Counted from the stretch's first letter, positions 42,543 through 51,502 are shown. The stretch is DNA of 64,000 bases from Profundibacter sp965277155 (GCF_965277155.1 NZ_CBDIBV010000010.1:496001-560000), one strand, 5' to 3'. A program made the numbers and translations. The notes: generated by a model from the sequence alone, not told the origin.

Positions 42543-43829
42543 ATGACCGAACCTTTACGCCTTGGAATTGCAGGTCTGGGCACCGTTGGCGCAGGCGTGG
42601 TGAAAATCGTGCGTCAAAAGGCCAATCTGCTGGCAACCCGCACCGGCCGCCCTGTGGTGATCACCGCCGTTTCCGCCCGCTCCCGCGATAAGGATCGCGG
42701 CGTGAACCTGTCGCAATACGCGTGGGAGGATGACCCCGTCGCGCTGGCCAAACGCGATGACGTCGATGTTTTCGTTGAACTGATGGGCGGTTCGGACGGC
42801 TCGGCCAAGGCCGCCACCGAAGCCGCCATTGCGGCGGGCAAGGATGTGGTCACCGCCAACAAGGCGATGCTGGCAATCCACGGTCAGGAACTGGCTGAAG
42901 TAGCCGAGGCCGCAGGCCGTGTGATCCGTTTTGAAGCCGCCGTGGCGGGTGGTATTCCGGTGATCAAAACCCTGACCGAAGGTCTGGCCGGCAATCAGGT
43001 GGAACGGGTGATGGGTGTGATGAATGGCACCTGTAACTATATCTTGACCCGCATGGAAAACGCCGGTCTGCCCTATGACGAAGTGTTCGAGGAAGCCAAT
43101 CAACTGGGTTACCTCGAGGCCGATCCGACACTGGATGTTGGTGGCATTGATGCGGCCCACAAACTGGCGCTGCTGGCTTCTGTGGCTTACGGCACTAAAG
43201 TTGCCTTTGACGCGGTGGAAATCGAAGGCATCGAACGCATCACCATCGAGGACATCGAACAGGCCGCAGACATGGGCTATCGCATCAAACTGCTGGGCAT
43301 GGCACAAATGACAGGCCGCGGGTTGGAGCAGCGCATGTCGCCCTGCCTTGTCCCGGCCAACAGTCCGCTGGGCCAGTTGGAAGGCGGCACCAATATGGTG
43401 GTGCTGGAGGGCGACCACGTCGGCCAGATCGTGCTGCGTGGCGCGGGGGCTGGCGAAGGCCCCACCGCATCGGCCGTGATGTCCGATGTGCTGGACATTG
43501 CCCGTGACATCCGCGTGCCGACATTTGGCCAACCGGCCACCACCCTGTCGGCCGCCAAACCCGCCAAATCCGCCGCCCCTGCGCCTTATTACCTGCGCAT
43601 GACGCTGCACGATAAACCCGGCGCGCTGGCCAAAATCGCCACAGCCCTTGGCGAAGCAGGCGTATCGGTTGACCGCATGCGCCAATACGGCCACGAAGAA
43701 TCCACAGCCCCCGTGCTGATTGTCACCCACAAAACAACCCGCGATGCGCTGGACAGTGCGATCCGCAGCTTTGACGCCACCGGCGTGCTGGCCTCGGACC
43801 CCGTCGCGATCCGTATCGAAACAGTTTAG
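42543..43829 (+). CDS. hom: Homoserine dehydrogenase
   Basis: The start ATG 42543 (MTEPLRLGIAGLGTVGAGVV) gives 428 aa. The N-terminal NAD(P)-binding motif is GLGTVGAGVV. The catalytic core has the family signature AAVAGGIPVIKTL, GVMNGTCNYIL and a Lys/Asp active site in LDVGGIDAAHKLALLA. A C-terminal ACT domain (about residues 350-428, YYLRMTLHDKPGALAKIATA) points to feedback control by threonine. The enzyme makes homoserine from aspartate semialdehyde for Thr and Met synthesis. It is followed by glpX after 18 bp. Confidence 0.97.
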   Translation: MTEPLRLGIAGLGTVGAGVVKIVRQKANLLATRTGRPVVITAVSARSRDKDRGVNLSQYAWEDDPVALAKRDDVDVFVELMGGSDGSAKAATEAAIAAGKDVVTANKAMLAIHGQELAEVAEAAGRVIRFEAAVAGGIPVIKTLTEGLAGNQVERVMGVMNGTCNYILTRMENAGLPYDEVFEEANQLGYLEADPTLDVGGIDAAHKLALLASVAYGTKVAFDAVEIEGIERITIEDIEQAADMGYRIKLLGMAQMTGRGLEQRMSPCLVPANSPLGQLEGGTNMVVLEGDHVGQIVLRGAGAGEGPTASAVMSDVLDIARDIRVPTFGQPATTLSAAKPAKSAAPAPYYLRMTLHDKPGALAKIATALGEAGVSVDRMRQYGHEESTAPVLIVTHKTTRDALDSAIRSFDATGVLASDPVAIRIETV

Positions 43830-43847
43830 CCAACAGGACCCGAACAC

Positions 43848-44813
43848 ATGACCAAACAATCCGAATTCCAAGACCGTATGCTTTCGCTGGGTCTGGCCCG
43901 CGTTTCCGAAGCCGCCGCCCTTGCCTCGGCCAAACTGATCGGGCGAGGCGATGAAAAAGCCGCCGATCAGGCCGCCGTGGACGCCATGCGCACCCAGTTG
44001 AACATGCTGGACATCAACGGCGTGATCGTGATCGGCGAAGGCGAACGGGACGAAGCCCCGATGCTGTTCATCGGCGAAGAAGTGGGCACCGGCAACGGCC
44101 CGGGCGTCGACATTGCGCTGGACCCGCTTGAGGGCACAACGCTGACGGCCAAGGACATGCCCAACGCCCTGACCGTGATTGCGATGGGTCCACGCGGCTC
44201 GATGTTGCACGCACCCGATGTGTATATGGACAAGCTGGCGATCGGCCCGGGCTACCCCACCGATGTGGTCACCCTTGATATGTCACCTTCTGAGCGCATT
44301 GCGGCACTGGCCAAGGCCAAAGGGTGCGAGATAACAGACATCACCGTCTGCGTTCTGGAACGTCCCCGTCATGAGGACATGATCAACGAATTGCGCACAA
44401 CAGGCGCCGCCATCCGCCTGATCACCGATGGCGATGTGGCCGGTGTAATGCACTGCGCTGAATCCGAAATTACCGGCATCGACATTTACATGGGGTCCGG
44501 TGGCGCCCCCGAAGGCGTACTGGCTGCCGCCGCGCTGAAATGCATGGGCGGGCAGATGTATGGCCGCCTGCTGTTTCGCAACGATGACGAACGGGGCCGC
44601 GCCGCCAAGGCCGGCATCACCGATCTGGACCGGATCTATTCCCGCGACGAGCTGGTGACCGAGGACGTGATCTTTGCCGCCACAGGCGTGACCGACGGAT
44701 CAATCGTGCATGGCATCAAACGCGAGCCCGGCTATCTGACCACCGAAACCATCCTGATGCGCAGTAAAACCGGCTCGGTCCGGCGCATGTCATACCGGAT
44801 CAAAACAAAGTAG
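43848..44813 (+). CDS. glpX: Class II fructose-1,6-bisphosphatase
   Basis: This 321-aa protein starts MTKQSEFQDRMLSLGLARVS. Metal and substrate motifs of the GlpX family are GEGERDEAPMLFIGEEVG, DIALDPLEGTTLTAKDMPNA and VLERPRHEDMINELR, and the Lys/Arg sugar-phosphate region GSGGAPEGVLAAAALKCMGG is present. It acts in gluconeogenesis and is the usual fructose bisphosphatase of Rhodobacterales outside cbb operons. It belongs to the hom-glpX-recJ series and is 5 bp before the next gene. Confidence 0.96.
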   Translation: MTKQSEFQDRMLSLGLARVSEAAALASAKLIGRGDEKAADQAAVDAMRTQLNMLDINGVIVIGEGERDEAPMLFIGEEVGTGNGPGVDIALDPLEGTTLTAKDMPNALTVIAMGPRGSMLHAPDVYMDKLAIGPGYPTDVVTLDMSPSERIAALAKAKGCEITDITVCVLERPRHEDMINELRTTGAAIRLITDGDVAGVMHCAESEITGIDIYMGSGGAPEGVLAAAALKCMGGQMYGRLLFRNDDERGRAAKAGITDLDRIYSRDELVTEDVIFAATGVTDGSIVHGIKREPGYLTTETILMRSKTGSVRRMSYRIKTK

Positions 44814-44818
44814 AACAA

Positions 44819-45382
44819 ATGGCACAGGCACTGATCCTGATTGATATCCAGACGGGCTTTGACAGCCCGTTCTGGGGGACGCGGAACAATCCGGACGCCG
44901 AGGCAAATGCTGCACGCCTGCTTACCCACTGGCGCGCCAAAGGGTGGCCCCTGTTTCATATCCGCCATCTAAGCACCACTGCCGGCAGCCCGCTGGCCAA
45001 TGGCGCACCGGGGGCCGAATTCAAACATCAAGTGATGCCACGGGGCGGCGAGCCGGTGATCAGCAAACACGTCAATGCCGCCTTTATCGGCACCGATCTG
45101 GAGGAACGCCTGCACGGCGTATTTGCCACCGATCTGGTCATCTGCGGGCTGACCACGCCGCATTGTGTATCCACAACCACCCGCATGGCCGCCAATCTGG
45201 GGTTCGGGGTGACACTGGCCCATGATGCCTGCGCCGCCTTCGTCAATAATGCGGACATGTCATGGAAACCGGGCGCACCCGCGCTAACCGCCGAGCAAAT
45301 CCATGACACGGCCATCGCCAACATCCACGGCGAATTCTGCACTGCCATTGATACACAAACCATCCTTGGCGCCCTCGAATGA
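44819..45382 (+). CDS. Isochorismatase-family cysteine hydrolase
   Basis: This 187-aa protein starts MAQALILIDIQTGFDSPFWG. The catalytic triad of the family can be placed: Asp in LILIDIQ (residue 9), Lys in VISKHVNAAF and Cys in CGLTTPHCVSTTTRMAANLG. Members hydrolyse small amides or isochorismate; the substrate here is unknown. It overlaps recJ by 4 bp and sits between glpX and recJ, so it is part of the same transcript, but its role there is not obvious. Confidence 0.9.
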   Translation: MAQALILIDIQTGFDSPFWGTRNNPDAEANAARLLTHWRAKGWPLFHIRHLSTTAGSPLANGAPGAEFKHQVMPRGGEPVISKHVNAAFIGTDLEERLHGVFATDLVICGLTTPHCVSTTTRMAANLGFGVTLAHDACAAFVNNADMSWKPGAPALTAEQIHDTAIANIHGEFCTAIDTQTILGALE

Positions 45383-47121
45383 ACGATTTCCTCGGCGTAT
45401 CCTCCTCGCTGAACGGACGCCGCTGGGTCGGCCCCACATCCGAGGACGACCGGCTGGCCGAGGCGATGAGCCAACAAACCACCCTGCCCCTGCCGCTGTG
45501 CCGCATCCTTGTGCGACGCGGGGTGTCCCCCGAGCAGGCAGAAACTTTCCTTGAGCCAACGCTCAAAGACCTGCTGCCCGACCCGCTGACCCTAAAGGAT
45601 ATGGGCCCCGCCGCAGCGCGTTTTCTAAAGGCTCTGCAATCGGGCGAACGCATCGCCATCTTTGCCGATTACGACGTAGACGGCGGCACATCCGCCGCCC
45701 TGCTGCTGGATTACCTGCGCCGGATGGGGCGCGATGCAACGCTCTATATCCCTGACCGGATCAAGGAAGGTTACGGGCCGAATGTGCCCGCCATGGAAAA
45801 ACTGGCACAGGATCACTCGCTGATCGTCTGTGTCGATTGCGGCACCCTTTCACATGAACCGATCGCGGCGGCCAAAGGGGCGGATGTGGTGGTGCTGGAT
45901 CACCACCTAGGCGGCGAGGTCCTGCCCCCCGCTGTGGCCGTGGTGAACCCGAACCGGCAGGACGAAAGCGGCGATTACGGCCAGCTGTGCGCCGCCGGCG
46001 TTGTGTTCCTGATGCTTGTCGAGGTGAACCGCCAGATGCGCAGCACCGGCAAATCCGGCCCTGATCTGATGGCGATGCTGGACCTTGTGGCACTGGGAAC
46101 GGTGGCCGATGTGGCCCCGCTGACCGGCGTGAACCGTGCGCTGGTGCGTCAGGGATTAAAGGTGATGGCGCAACGCCAACGCATCGGCCTTGTGGCGCTG
46201 GGTGATGTGGCACGGATGAACAGCGCGCCAACCCCCTATCACCTTGGCTTTCTGCTGGGGCCGCGCATCAATGCGGGCGGGCGGATCGGACAGGCCGATC
46301 TGGGCGCGCGCCTACTGGCCTGCACCGATATGAACGAGGCCCGCGCTATGGCCGACCGACTGGACCAACTAAACACCGAACGCCGCGAGGTCGAGGCACA
46401 GGTGCGCGATGTGGCGATGGATCAGGCCGAAACCCGCGGGTTGGACGCGCCACTGGTCTGGGCGGCGGGCGAAGGCTGGCATCCGGGGGTGGTGGGCATC
46501 GTTGCCTCGCGCCTGAAAGAGGCCACCAACCGCCCCGCCATCGTGATCGGGCTGGACGGGGACGAGGGCAAAGGCTCGGGCCGCTCCATATCCGGCGTCG
46601 ATCTGGGCGCGTCAATCCAGCGGCTGGTGGCCGAGGGGCTGTTGCTAAAGGGCGGCGGGCACAAAATGGCGGCGGGACTGATCGTAGCACGCGACCAGTT
46701 GGAACCGGCCATGGCGCGGCTTTACGAATTGCTGGACAAACAGGGCGCGGGCGCGGCCGGCCCTGCAGACCTGAAACTGGACGGCATCCTGATGCCAGGC
46801 GCCGCCACGGTTGATCTGATCGAGCAGCTGGACGGGGCTGGCCCGTTTGGCGCAGGCGCCCCTGCCCCGCGTTTCGCCTTTCCCGATGTGGAAATCAATT
46901 TCGCCAAACGGGTGGGTGACAGTCACCTGAAAGTCACCTTTGGCGATGGTCTGGGCGCGCGGATCGAGGCGATTGCCTTTGGCGCCTTTGACGGGCCGAT
47001 GGGGGATGCCTTGCTAAATCACGGTGGCGCGCGGTTCCATCTGGCAGGGCGGCTGGAAATCAACACATGGGGCGGACGTCAACGGGTGCAATTGCGGCTT
47101 GAGGATGCAATGCGTGTCTAG
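45379..47121 (+). CDS. recJ: Single-stranded-DNA-specific exonuclease RecJ
   Basis: This 580-aa protein starts MNDFLGVSSSLNGRRWVGPT. DHH phosphoesterase motifs are seen in order: FADYDVDGGTSAALLLDYLR (motif I), IVCVDCGT, LDHHLGG (DHH), then a DHHA1 domain with GGGHKMAAGL and a C-terminal OB-like domain. The enzyme degrades ssDNA 5' to 3' in RecFOR and mismatch repair. The start overlaps the previous gene, and no terminator is visible before the tRNA. Confidence 0.96.
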   Translation: MNDFLGVSSSLNGRRWVGPTSEDDRLAEAMSQQTTLPLPLCRILVRRGVSPEQAETFLEPTLKDLLPDPLTLKDMGPAAARFLKALQSGERIAIFADYDVDGGTSAALLLDYLRRMGRDATLYIPDRIKEGYGPNVPAMEKLAQDHSLIVCVDCGTLSHEPIAAAKGADVVVLDHHLGGEVLPPAVAVVNPNRQDESGDYGQLCAAGVVFLMLVEVNRQMRSTGKSGPDLMAMLDLVALGTVADVAPLTGVNRALVRQGLKVMAQRQRIGLVALGDVARMNSAPTPYHLGFLLGPRINAGGRIGQADLGARLLACTDMNEARAMADRLDQLNTERREVEAQVRDVAMDQAETRGLDAPLVWAAGEGWHPGVVGIVASRLKEATNRPAIVIGLDGDEGKGSGRSISGVDLGASIQRLVAEGLLLKGGGHKMAAGLIVARDQLEPAMARLYELLDKQGAGAAGPADLKLDGILMPGAATVDLIEQLDGAGPFGAGAPAPRFAFPDVEINFAKRVGDSHLKVTFGDGLGARIEAIAFGAFDGPMGDALLNHGGARFHLAGRLEINTWGGRQRVQLRLEDAMRV

Positions 47122-47165
47122 CCGACAGCGCGCGAATAAAATGCACAATTATCGCAAAAACCCTC

Positions 47166-47194
47166 TTGCGCCTTGGCGTGACTTTGCCTAGATA
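47166..47194 (+). promoter_or_regulatory. Promoter of the tRNA-Glu gene
   Basis: A -35 element TTGCGC (47166-47171) and a -10 element TAGATA (47189-47194) are separated by 17 bp, 18 bp before the tRNA. Confidence 0.6.
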
Positions 47195-47212
47195 CGCCTC
47201 ACGTCACAAAGT

Positions 47213-47287
47213 GGCCCGTTCGTCTATCGGTTAGGACGCCAGGTTTTCAACCTGGAAAGAGGGGTTCAATTCCCCTACGGGCTACCA
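47213..47287 (+). tRNA. tRNA-Glu (anticodon TTC)
   Basis: The acceptor strand GGCCCGT pairs with ACGGGCT (one G-T pair at the end), followed by A and encoded CCA (47285-47287). The anticodon stem CCAGG/CCTGG encloses TTTTCAA with TTC at 47246-47248. The T-arm GGGGTTCAATTCCCC is present. It stands alone after recJ. Confidence 0.97.
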
Positions 47288-47355
47288 GTGATGTGTCTCC
47301 CCAGATTTTCGATGCTTTTTCGGGCCAATGGCTTTTGCATTTTTTCGACCCCGCA

Positions 47356-47387
47356 AAAATATAGGGCCGCCCTGCAGGCAGCCCTCT
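47356..47387 (-). terminator. Intrinsic terminator of the interrupted 47-codon gene (minus strand)
   Basis: An imperfect GC-rich hairpin centred on CTGCAG (47371-47376), with AGGGC/GCCCT outer arms (47363-47387), is followed on the minus strand by ATATTTTTGC. It lies 40 bp past the stop of the small gene. Confidence 0.6.
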
Positions 47388-47560
47388 TCTCACTGGAATA
47401 TGGTAAGGGTTAGAATACCAAAAAACCCTTAATATTCGCAGTCAGGACATTCCGTATCAATCAACCAACCGCTCGGTCCGGCAATCGTGTCAGGCAGCGT
47501 GAAAATCATTGCTTCACGAATAACGAAAACCGCCAGAAAGCTAAGCCCGATCTGATCAAA

Positions 47561-48785
47561 AAGACCTCTGCATAACATCGGGATTCCCCCGGGTTGGCCG
47601 TTTTGGTAAGCTAGCCGGGAAATCTCTGGGGTGAATAGATGGACCTTTTCCTGCACGAAGCGGCGGCACGGATCGGCGCGGATGACGTTCTGTCGAAGAT
47701 CGACGCGCTGATGGATTGGAACTCGTTTTTGCCGATCCTGCGGCGCGGTCTGGGGCGCTCGGGGATCGGGCCTCAGGGCTATGATCCGCTGGTTCTGTTC
47801 AAGTGTCTTCTGGTTGGCCAGTGGCACGGGCTGAGCGACCCGAAGCTGGAGCGGGCCTTGAAGGTGCGGCTGGATTTCATGCTGTTCTGCGGGCTCGATC
47901 TGCACGCGTCGGTGCCGGATGAGACGACCCACTGCCGGTTCCGCAATGCGCTGGTCCGGGGTGGCGTTTACGATGAGCTGCTGGCCGAGGTCTGCCGCCA
48001 GATCGAGGCGCATGGGCTGAAGCTGAAAGAGGCTGAGGCGGCGATCATTGATGCGACCCTGATCGCGGCGGCGGCGCGCCCGCGCACCCATATCGACGCC
48101 CCGCAGGACCGGGCAGAGGACGGGGCAAGGGAAGGGACGCCGGATGATCCGCCCGAGGTCTCACCCGACGGGGCACAGCTGCATTTCAGCGCCGACCCTG
48201 ATGCCCGCTGGGTCAAGAAGGGCCGCAAGAGCACGCTCGGCTACAAGGGCTTTGCCCGCTGCGACGAAGAGGGCTTTATCGACAAGGTGCACACCACGCC
48301 CGCCAATGCCGCCGAAAGCCCCGAATTCGCCACCATGATCGCGGGCGCAAAGGCGCAGCGGGTGCTGGCCGACAAGGCCTATGCGAGCAAGGCCAACCGC
48401 CAGATGCTGCGCGGCAAATACCGCGACGGCATCCTGCGCAAGGCAGCGCGCGGCCGCCCCCTGCGGCAATCGGAGAAACGCTTCAACCGGCTGATTTCGA
48501 AACGCCGCTTCCGCATCGAGCAGACTTTCGGCACGATGAAACGCCTCTTCGGCCTGCAGCGGGCGAGATATTTCGGGCGCGCCAGGGTGCATGCCCAGAT
48601 GGTCATGGCCGCCATCGCGCAAAACCTGCTCAAGGCCGCAAACAGGATCACCCTCAACCCGCAAACCCCCGCAATCGCATAGCCCCAAACCCCGCCACCC
48701 GTCTGTCCGCCGGACCCGCAGGGGCGCAAGGTGGGCGGCCGATATCTTGCTTCAACCGAAAGCCATGGCCTCATGCAGAGGTCTT
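47561..48785 (+). mobile_element. IS-B copy 2 (IS5-like, 1225 bp), intact
   Basis: It has the same 13-bp inverted ends as copy 1. The flanks TCAAA (47556-47560 and 48786-48790) look like a duplication, although A/T runs blur the exact limits and copy 1 shows four bases. Confidence 0.93.
47639..48682 (+). CDS. IS-B transposase (IS5-like DDE), intact copy
   Basis: This 347-aa protein starts MDLFLHEAAARIGADDVLSK. The N-terminal IS5-type domain contains GPQGYDPLVLFKCLLVGQWH. The catalytic core is first Asp IIDATLIAAAARPR, second Asp RVLADKAYASKANR and Glu RFRIEQTFGTMKRLFGLQRA. The C-terminus NLLKAANRITLNPQTPAIA is the native one, lost in copy 1. It is similar in length and plan to the IS-A enzyme but clearly a different lineage. 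Confidence 0.95.
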   Translation: MDLFLHEAAARIGADDVLSKIDALMDWNSFLPILRRGLGRSGIGPQGYDPLVLFKCLLVGQWHGLSDPKLERALKVRLDFMLFCGLDLHASVPDETTHCRFRNALVRGGVYDELLAEVCRQIEAHGLKLKEAEAAIIDATLIAAAARPRTHIDAPQDRAEDGAREGTPDDPPEVSPDGAQLHFSADPDARWVKKGRKSTLGYKGFARCDEEGFIDKVHTTPANAAESPEFATMIAGAKAQRVLADKAYASKANRQMLRGKYRDGILRKAARGRPLRQSEKRFNRLISKRRFRIEQTFGTMKRLFGLQRARYFGRARVHAQMVMAAIAQNLLKAANRITLNPQTPAIA

Positions 48786-48966
48786 TCAAATGTAATTTGT
48801 TGCAGTAATTCCATAATACCCTCCGAATCTCTGTTGAAACAGTTTTGCCAAAAATTCGGGGCTTAAAAATGACTGAAACAGGCCGAAATATGTTCATTTT
48901 CCTGCGAATAAGGCAATCCCGTGACGAGGGTATTCAACAGAGCACCACAACCACCCTTTTGCCGAA

Positions 48967-49998
48967 TTAACCGGACACAACACCTTCCCCTGGGTCAACT
49001 ATAACGTTATTTGAAGAAAGCTCTTCGGAGTATACGGTGTAACACGCACGACCTTTGTTTTTTGACGCATATAATGCCAGATCGGCATTCATCAGGATTT
49101 TGTCAGCCGTTATCGCCTGATAGCCGTCAGAAACAGCCGTGCCGATACTTGCCGAAATCAGGCAGGGTTTTCCGCCATATTCTATCGGTTCTTCCAATCG
49201 CTGGATAATCCGTGCGGCAATTTCATTCAGTTTTCCAATATCCGTCATCCGGTGAAAGACCAGCACGAATTCATCCCCGCCGATGCGCGCCACCAGATCT
49301 TCCTTGCGGGTTTCATCAAGCAGGACTTTGGCCACCTGCTGCAACACCCGATCCCCCGCCGCATGGCCCAGCGTATCATTCACCCTTTTGAAATAATCCA
49401 GATCCACCTGCATCAGGCCGAATTTCTCACCTGCCTCGACAAAGCGGATCAATACATGGTCCATCGCGCGCCGGTTTTTCAACCCGGTCAACGTGTCGGT
49501 AAAGGCCTGTTCCTCGGCCGCGACCTTGGCCCCTTGCAAGCGTGTGTTCAGTTTTCGGGATTCGGCCATCGCTGCCGATTTTGCCTCGAGCAGGTAAAGC
49601 ATTTCCACCGCCAGATCGGTCGCGGCAAAATCGCTGATGGTCAGATCATAATCGCGGATCGCATCCACAACCGAAATTCCGAACGACATGTCCAGCAGCA
49701 CCCCGTCGCCCGCGTCAACAGACACCGCTACCGCCTTTAGCGTTGTATTCCGACCGTTTTGAACCACCAGATGCAGCTTTACCCCCTGATTGTTCAGAAT
49801 ATCGGCCACGGCCCCGACATTGCAGGGGCGTCGCACTGTAAAACAGTCAAAGAACAACTGCCCGGCCAAATCGCGCCCGGGAAACAGTTTGGCAACTGTC
49901 GCGCCGCATTGCCGGATTGCCCCGTCCGGTGACAACAGCAGGTGCATCGGCATCAACTGCGCCAGATCCGCTGTGGTGATACAGATTTGTCCCATCAT
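48967..49998 (-). CDS. HNOBA-GGDEF diguanylate cyclase coupled to an H-NOX-like protein
   Basis: The start ATG 49998 gives 343 aa (MMGQICITTADLAQLMPMHL); a longer frame upstream overlaps the partner gene and is not needed. The N-terminal half (about 1-170) resembles the HNOBA/PAS-like domain that follows H-NOX in guanylate cyclases (MHLLLSPDGAIRQCGATVAK, FFDCFTVRRP, LLDMSFGISVVDAIRDYDLT). A helical linker leads to GGDEF: TDTLTGLKNRRAMD, ARIGGDEFVLVF with intact active site, and an RKED inhibitory site exactly five residues before it. It would make cyclic di-GMP and be product-inhibited. It overlaps the partner by 4 bp (ATGA). Confidence 0.88.
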   Translation of the reverse strand: MMGQICITTADLAQLMPMHLLLSPDGAIRQCGATVAKLFPGRDLAGQLFFDCFTVRRPCNVGAVADILNNQGVKLHLVVQNGRNTTLKAVAVSVDAGDGVLLDMSFGISVVDAIRDYDLTISDFAATDLAVEMLYLLEAKSAAMAESRKLNTRLQGAKVAAEEQAFTDTLTGLKNRRAMDHVLIRFVEAGEKFGLMQVDLDYFKRVNDTLGHAAGDRVLQQVAKVLLDETRKEDLVARIGGDEFVLVFHRMTDIGKLNEIAARIIQRLEEPIEYGGKPCLISASIGTAVSDGYQAITADKILMNADLALYASKNKGRACYTVYSEELSSNNVIVDPGEGVVSG

Positions 49999-50588
49999 AC
50001 CCCCACTGGTCCGGCCAACCGGAAATCCCGCCCGCCTGAAAAGCTGCTCTGGATCAAGGTGATCGCAATTTCCTCGCATCCGGTTTCGCCATCAATATCC
50101 TTCAACAAAACCAGCGCCCCGTAATCATCCGCCATAGCGCGCAGCACCCCGCGCATAACCCGTCCGAACCCTCGGGGTGGCCCTGTGCACACCAGTCGGA
50201 AATCATTCCCGTCCCGCCCGCCGTGCAGTGTCATCCTTGGAAGTTCCAGTTCCGGCAAGGCCAGTTTTGCCCGCCCGTTCAGATCATCCAGAGAATGCAG
50301 GAATTCGATATAGGTTTCCCCGCCAAACCGCAGTAAACGGCGTAAGGATTCATTGTTGGGGTTGGATACCAGATAGGTGCCCAGATCCTCGAGCAGGGTT
50401 TCGCGGGATTTTGACAAACAGTCGGACGCTGCCAACAGCACCACATAGGTCAGCCTGTCATCATAGTCGAGCATCGCCTCGAACCGGTCGAACGGCAAAT
50501 CAGCACGACTTGCCACGTCCTGCCAGACGGTATTTCCATAAGTGTCGCGCAAGAAACATTCTAGCGAGCGGTTGATCAACCCGTGCAT
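49995..50588 (-). CDS. H-NOX-like (HNOB) sensor lacking the heme-ligating His
   Basis: This 197-aa protein starts MHGLINRSLECFLRDTYGNT, the H-NOX N-terminal helix. The region LLRFGGETYIEFLHSLDDLN aligns with the soluble guanylate cyclase beta-1 segment around EFLQNLDALH, whose His105 ligates heme. Here the equivalent is Asn104. The Y-x-S-x-R propionate-binding motif is also gone: Cys134-Thr-Gly-Pro-Pro stands in its place. The fold seems preserved but heme binding in the usual way is unlikely. The gene is first in a two-gene unit with the cyclase. It might sense another ligand, bind the cyclase constitutively, or be decaying. Confidence 0.82.
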   Translation of the reverse strand: MHGLINRSLECFLRDTYGNTVWQDVASRADLPFDRFEAMLDYDDRLTYVVLLAASDCLSKSRETLLEDLGTYLVSNPNNESLRRLLRFGGETYIEFLHSLDDLNGRAKLALPELELPRMTLHGGRDGNDFRLVCTGPPRGFGRVMRGVLRAMADDYGALVLLKDIDGETGCEEIAITLIQSSFSGGRDFRLAGPVGV

Positions 50589-50729
50589 TCATCTCATCCT
50601 TGTCTACCGCCCACATTCCTAGAGCAAGATTATTAACAAAACTCCAAGGGGAAATGATCTGCCGGTTTGGCAGGCAAATGACCCGACCGTTATGCCGGGA
50701 CGACAGGTTCACAATGAAAATTGTGGAGA

Positions 50730-51416
50730 TTACCCCAGCCATGCCGGCAAATGCCCGATGTCCGGCAACACCACTTCGGCGTGCGGGGCCAGTTCATTAT
50801 GACCGGCAACCCCGGTCAGTACCGCAACCGGCACCATGCCTGCGGCCCGTCCGGCCACCAAATCATGCACCGAGTCCCCGACCATCGCAATGCGGCCCCC
50901 CGCCATACCGATATGATCGGCAAAGGCCTGCATCATACCCGCCTCGGGTTTGCCGCCAAAGCCGCTGTCGGATCCAACGATGAAATCGAACATGCCGGAA
51001 ATCCCCGAGGCCTCGAGATGCGCCCGCGCGGGGGCCTCGCCGTCATTGGTCGCCACACCCAGCTTCAGCCCGCGCGCCTGCAATTCCAGCAGCAGCGGGA
51101 TCAGCGGCGTTGCCTCGACCATCGGCACCTGTGCCGCAGCTGCATTCAGGCGCACGGTGAGGGTTTCCACGGTCTCGCCCTCAAAGAACGGCAGCAAAGC
51201 GGCGGCGATATCGGGCGGGGTGTCGAAAATCACCATCGAGTCGGGGGCGAATTTACTTGTGCGGATGTCATAGCCGATGGCATCCCCCATCCGGGCAGCC
51301 AGATCCGTATCTCCTCCGGCTTCGTCCAGCAGCAGGGTTTTGGCCCAGATGCCCCATGTGGCATAGAAATCGAACAGGGTTCCGTCCTTGTCGAACAATA
51401 TTGCCTGAATATCCAT
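50730..51416 (-). CDS. HAD-family phosphatase, phosphoglycolate phosphatase-like
   Basis: The start ATG 51416 (MDIQAILFDKDGTLFDFYAT) gives 228 aa. HAD motif I is DKDGTLFD, motif II the Thr/Asn region LGVATNDGEAP, motif III the Lys in GFGGKPEAGM, and motif IV MVGDSVHDLVAG. The helical cap lies between motifs I and II. It resembles Gph, which hydrolyses 2-phosphoglycolate formed by oxygenase or DNA repair reactions, but related HAD phosphatases cannot be excluded. It is divergent from the MarR gene. Confidence 0.88.
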   Translation of the reverse strand: MDIQAILFDKDGTLFDFYATWGIWAKTLLLDEAGGDTDLAARMGDAIGYDIRTSKFAPDSMVIFDTPPDIAAALLPFFEGETVETLTVRLNAAAAQVPMVEATPLIPLLLELQARGLKLGVATNDGEAPARAHLEASGISGMFDFIVGSDSGFGGKPEAGMMQAFADHIGMAGGRIAMVGDSVHDLVAGRAAGMVPVAVLTGVAGHNELAPHAEVVLPDIGHLPAWLG

Positions 51417-51502
51417 AAATCTTGCGTCCCGTATTGTCCCGCCTGCACCCTGCCCGCAGAGGCGCGGCTTGGCAACAGGAATTGACAGGGTCGCGCCACT
51501 GG

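Larger units (their letters stand above)
47429..48814 (-). pseudogene. 47-codon small protein gene split by IS-B
   Basis: On the minus strand a strong ribosome site (GGAGGG, 5 bp before ATG 48814-48812) begins MELLQQITF. After removal of IS-B and one 5-bp duplicate, the frame continues DQIGLSFLAVFVIREAMIFT and on to LIDTECPDCEY before TAA 47431-47429. The peptide has a hydrophobic middle and a C-terminal C-x-x-C pair. The ribosome site, the in-frame rejoin and a following terminator argue that it was a real small gene. No family is recognised. Confidence 0.6.

Noticed and set aside
42555..44210. 551-codon open frame antisense to hom and glpX
   Set aside because: It spans two well-supported genes and their gap, with a His/Gly-rich composition; a shadow frame.
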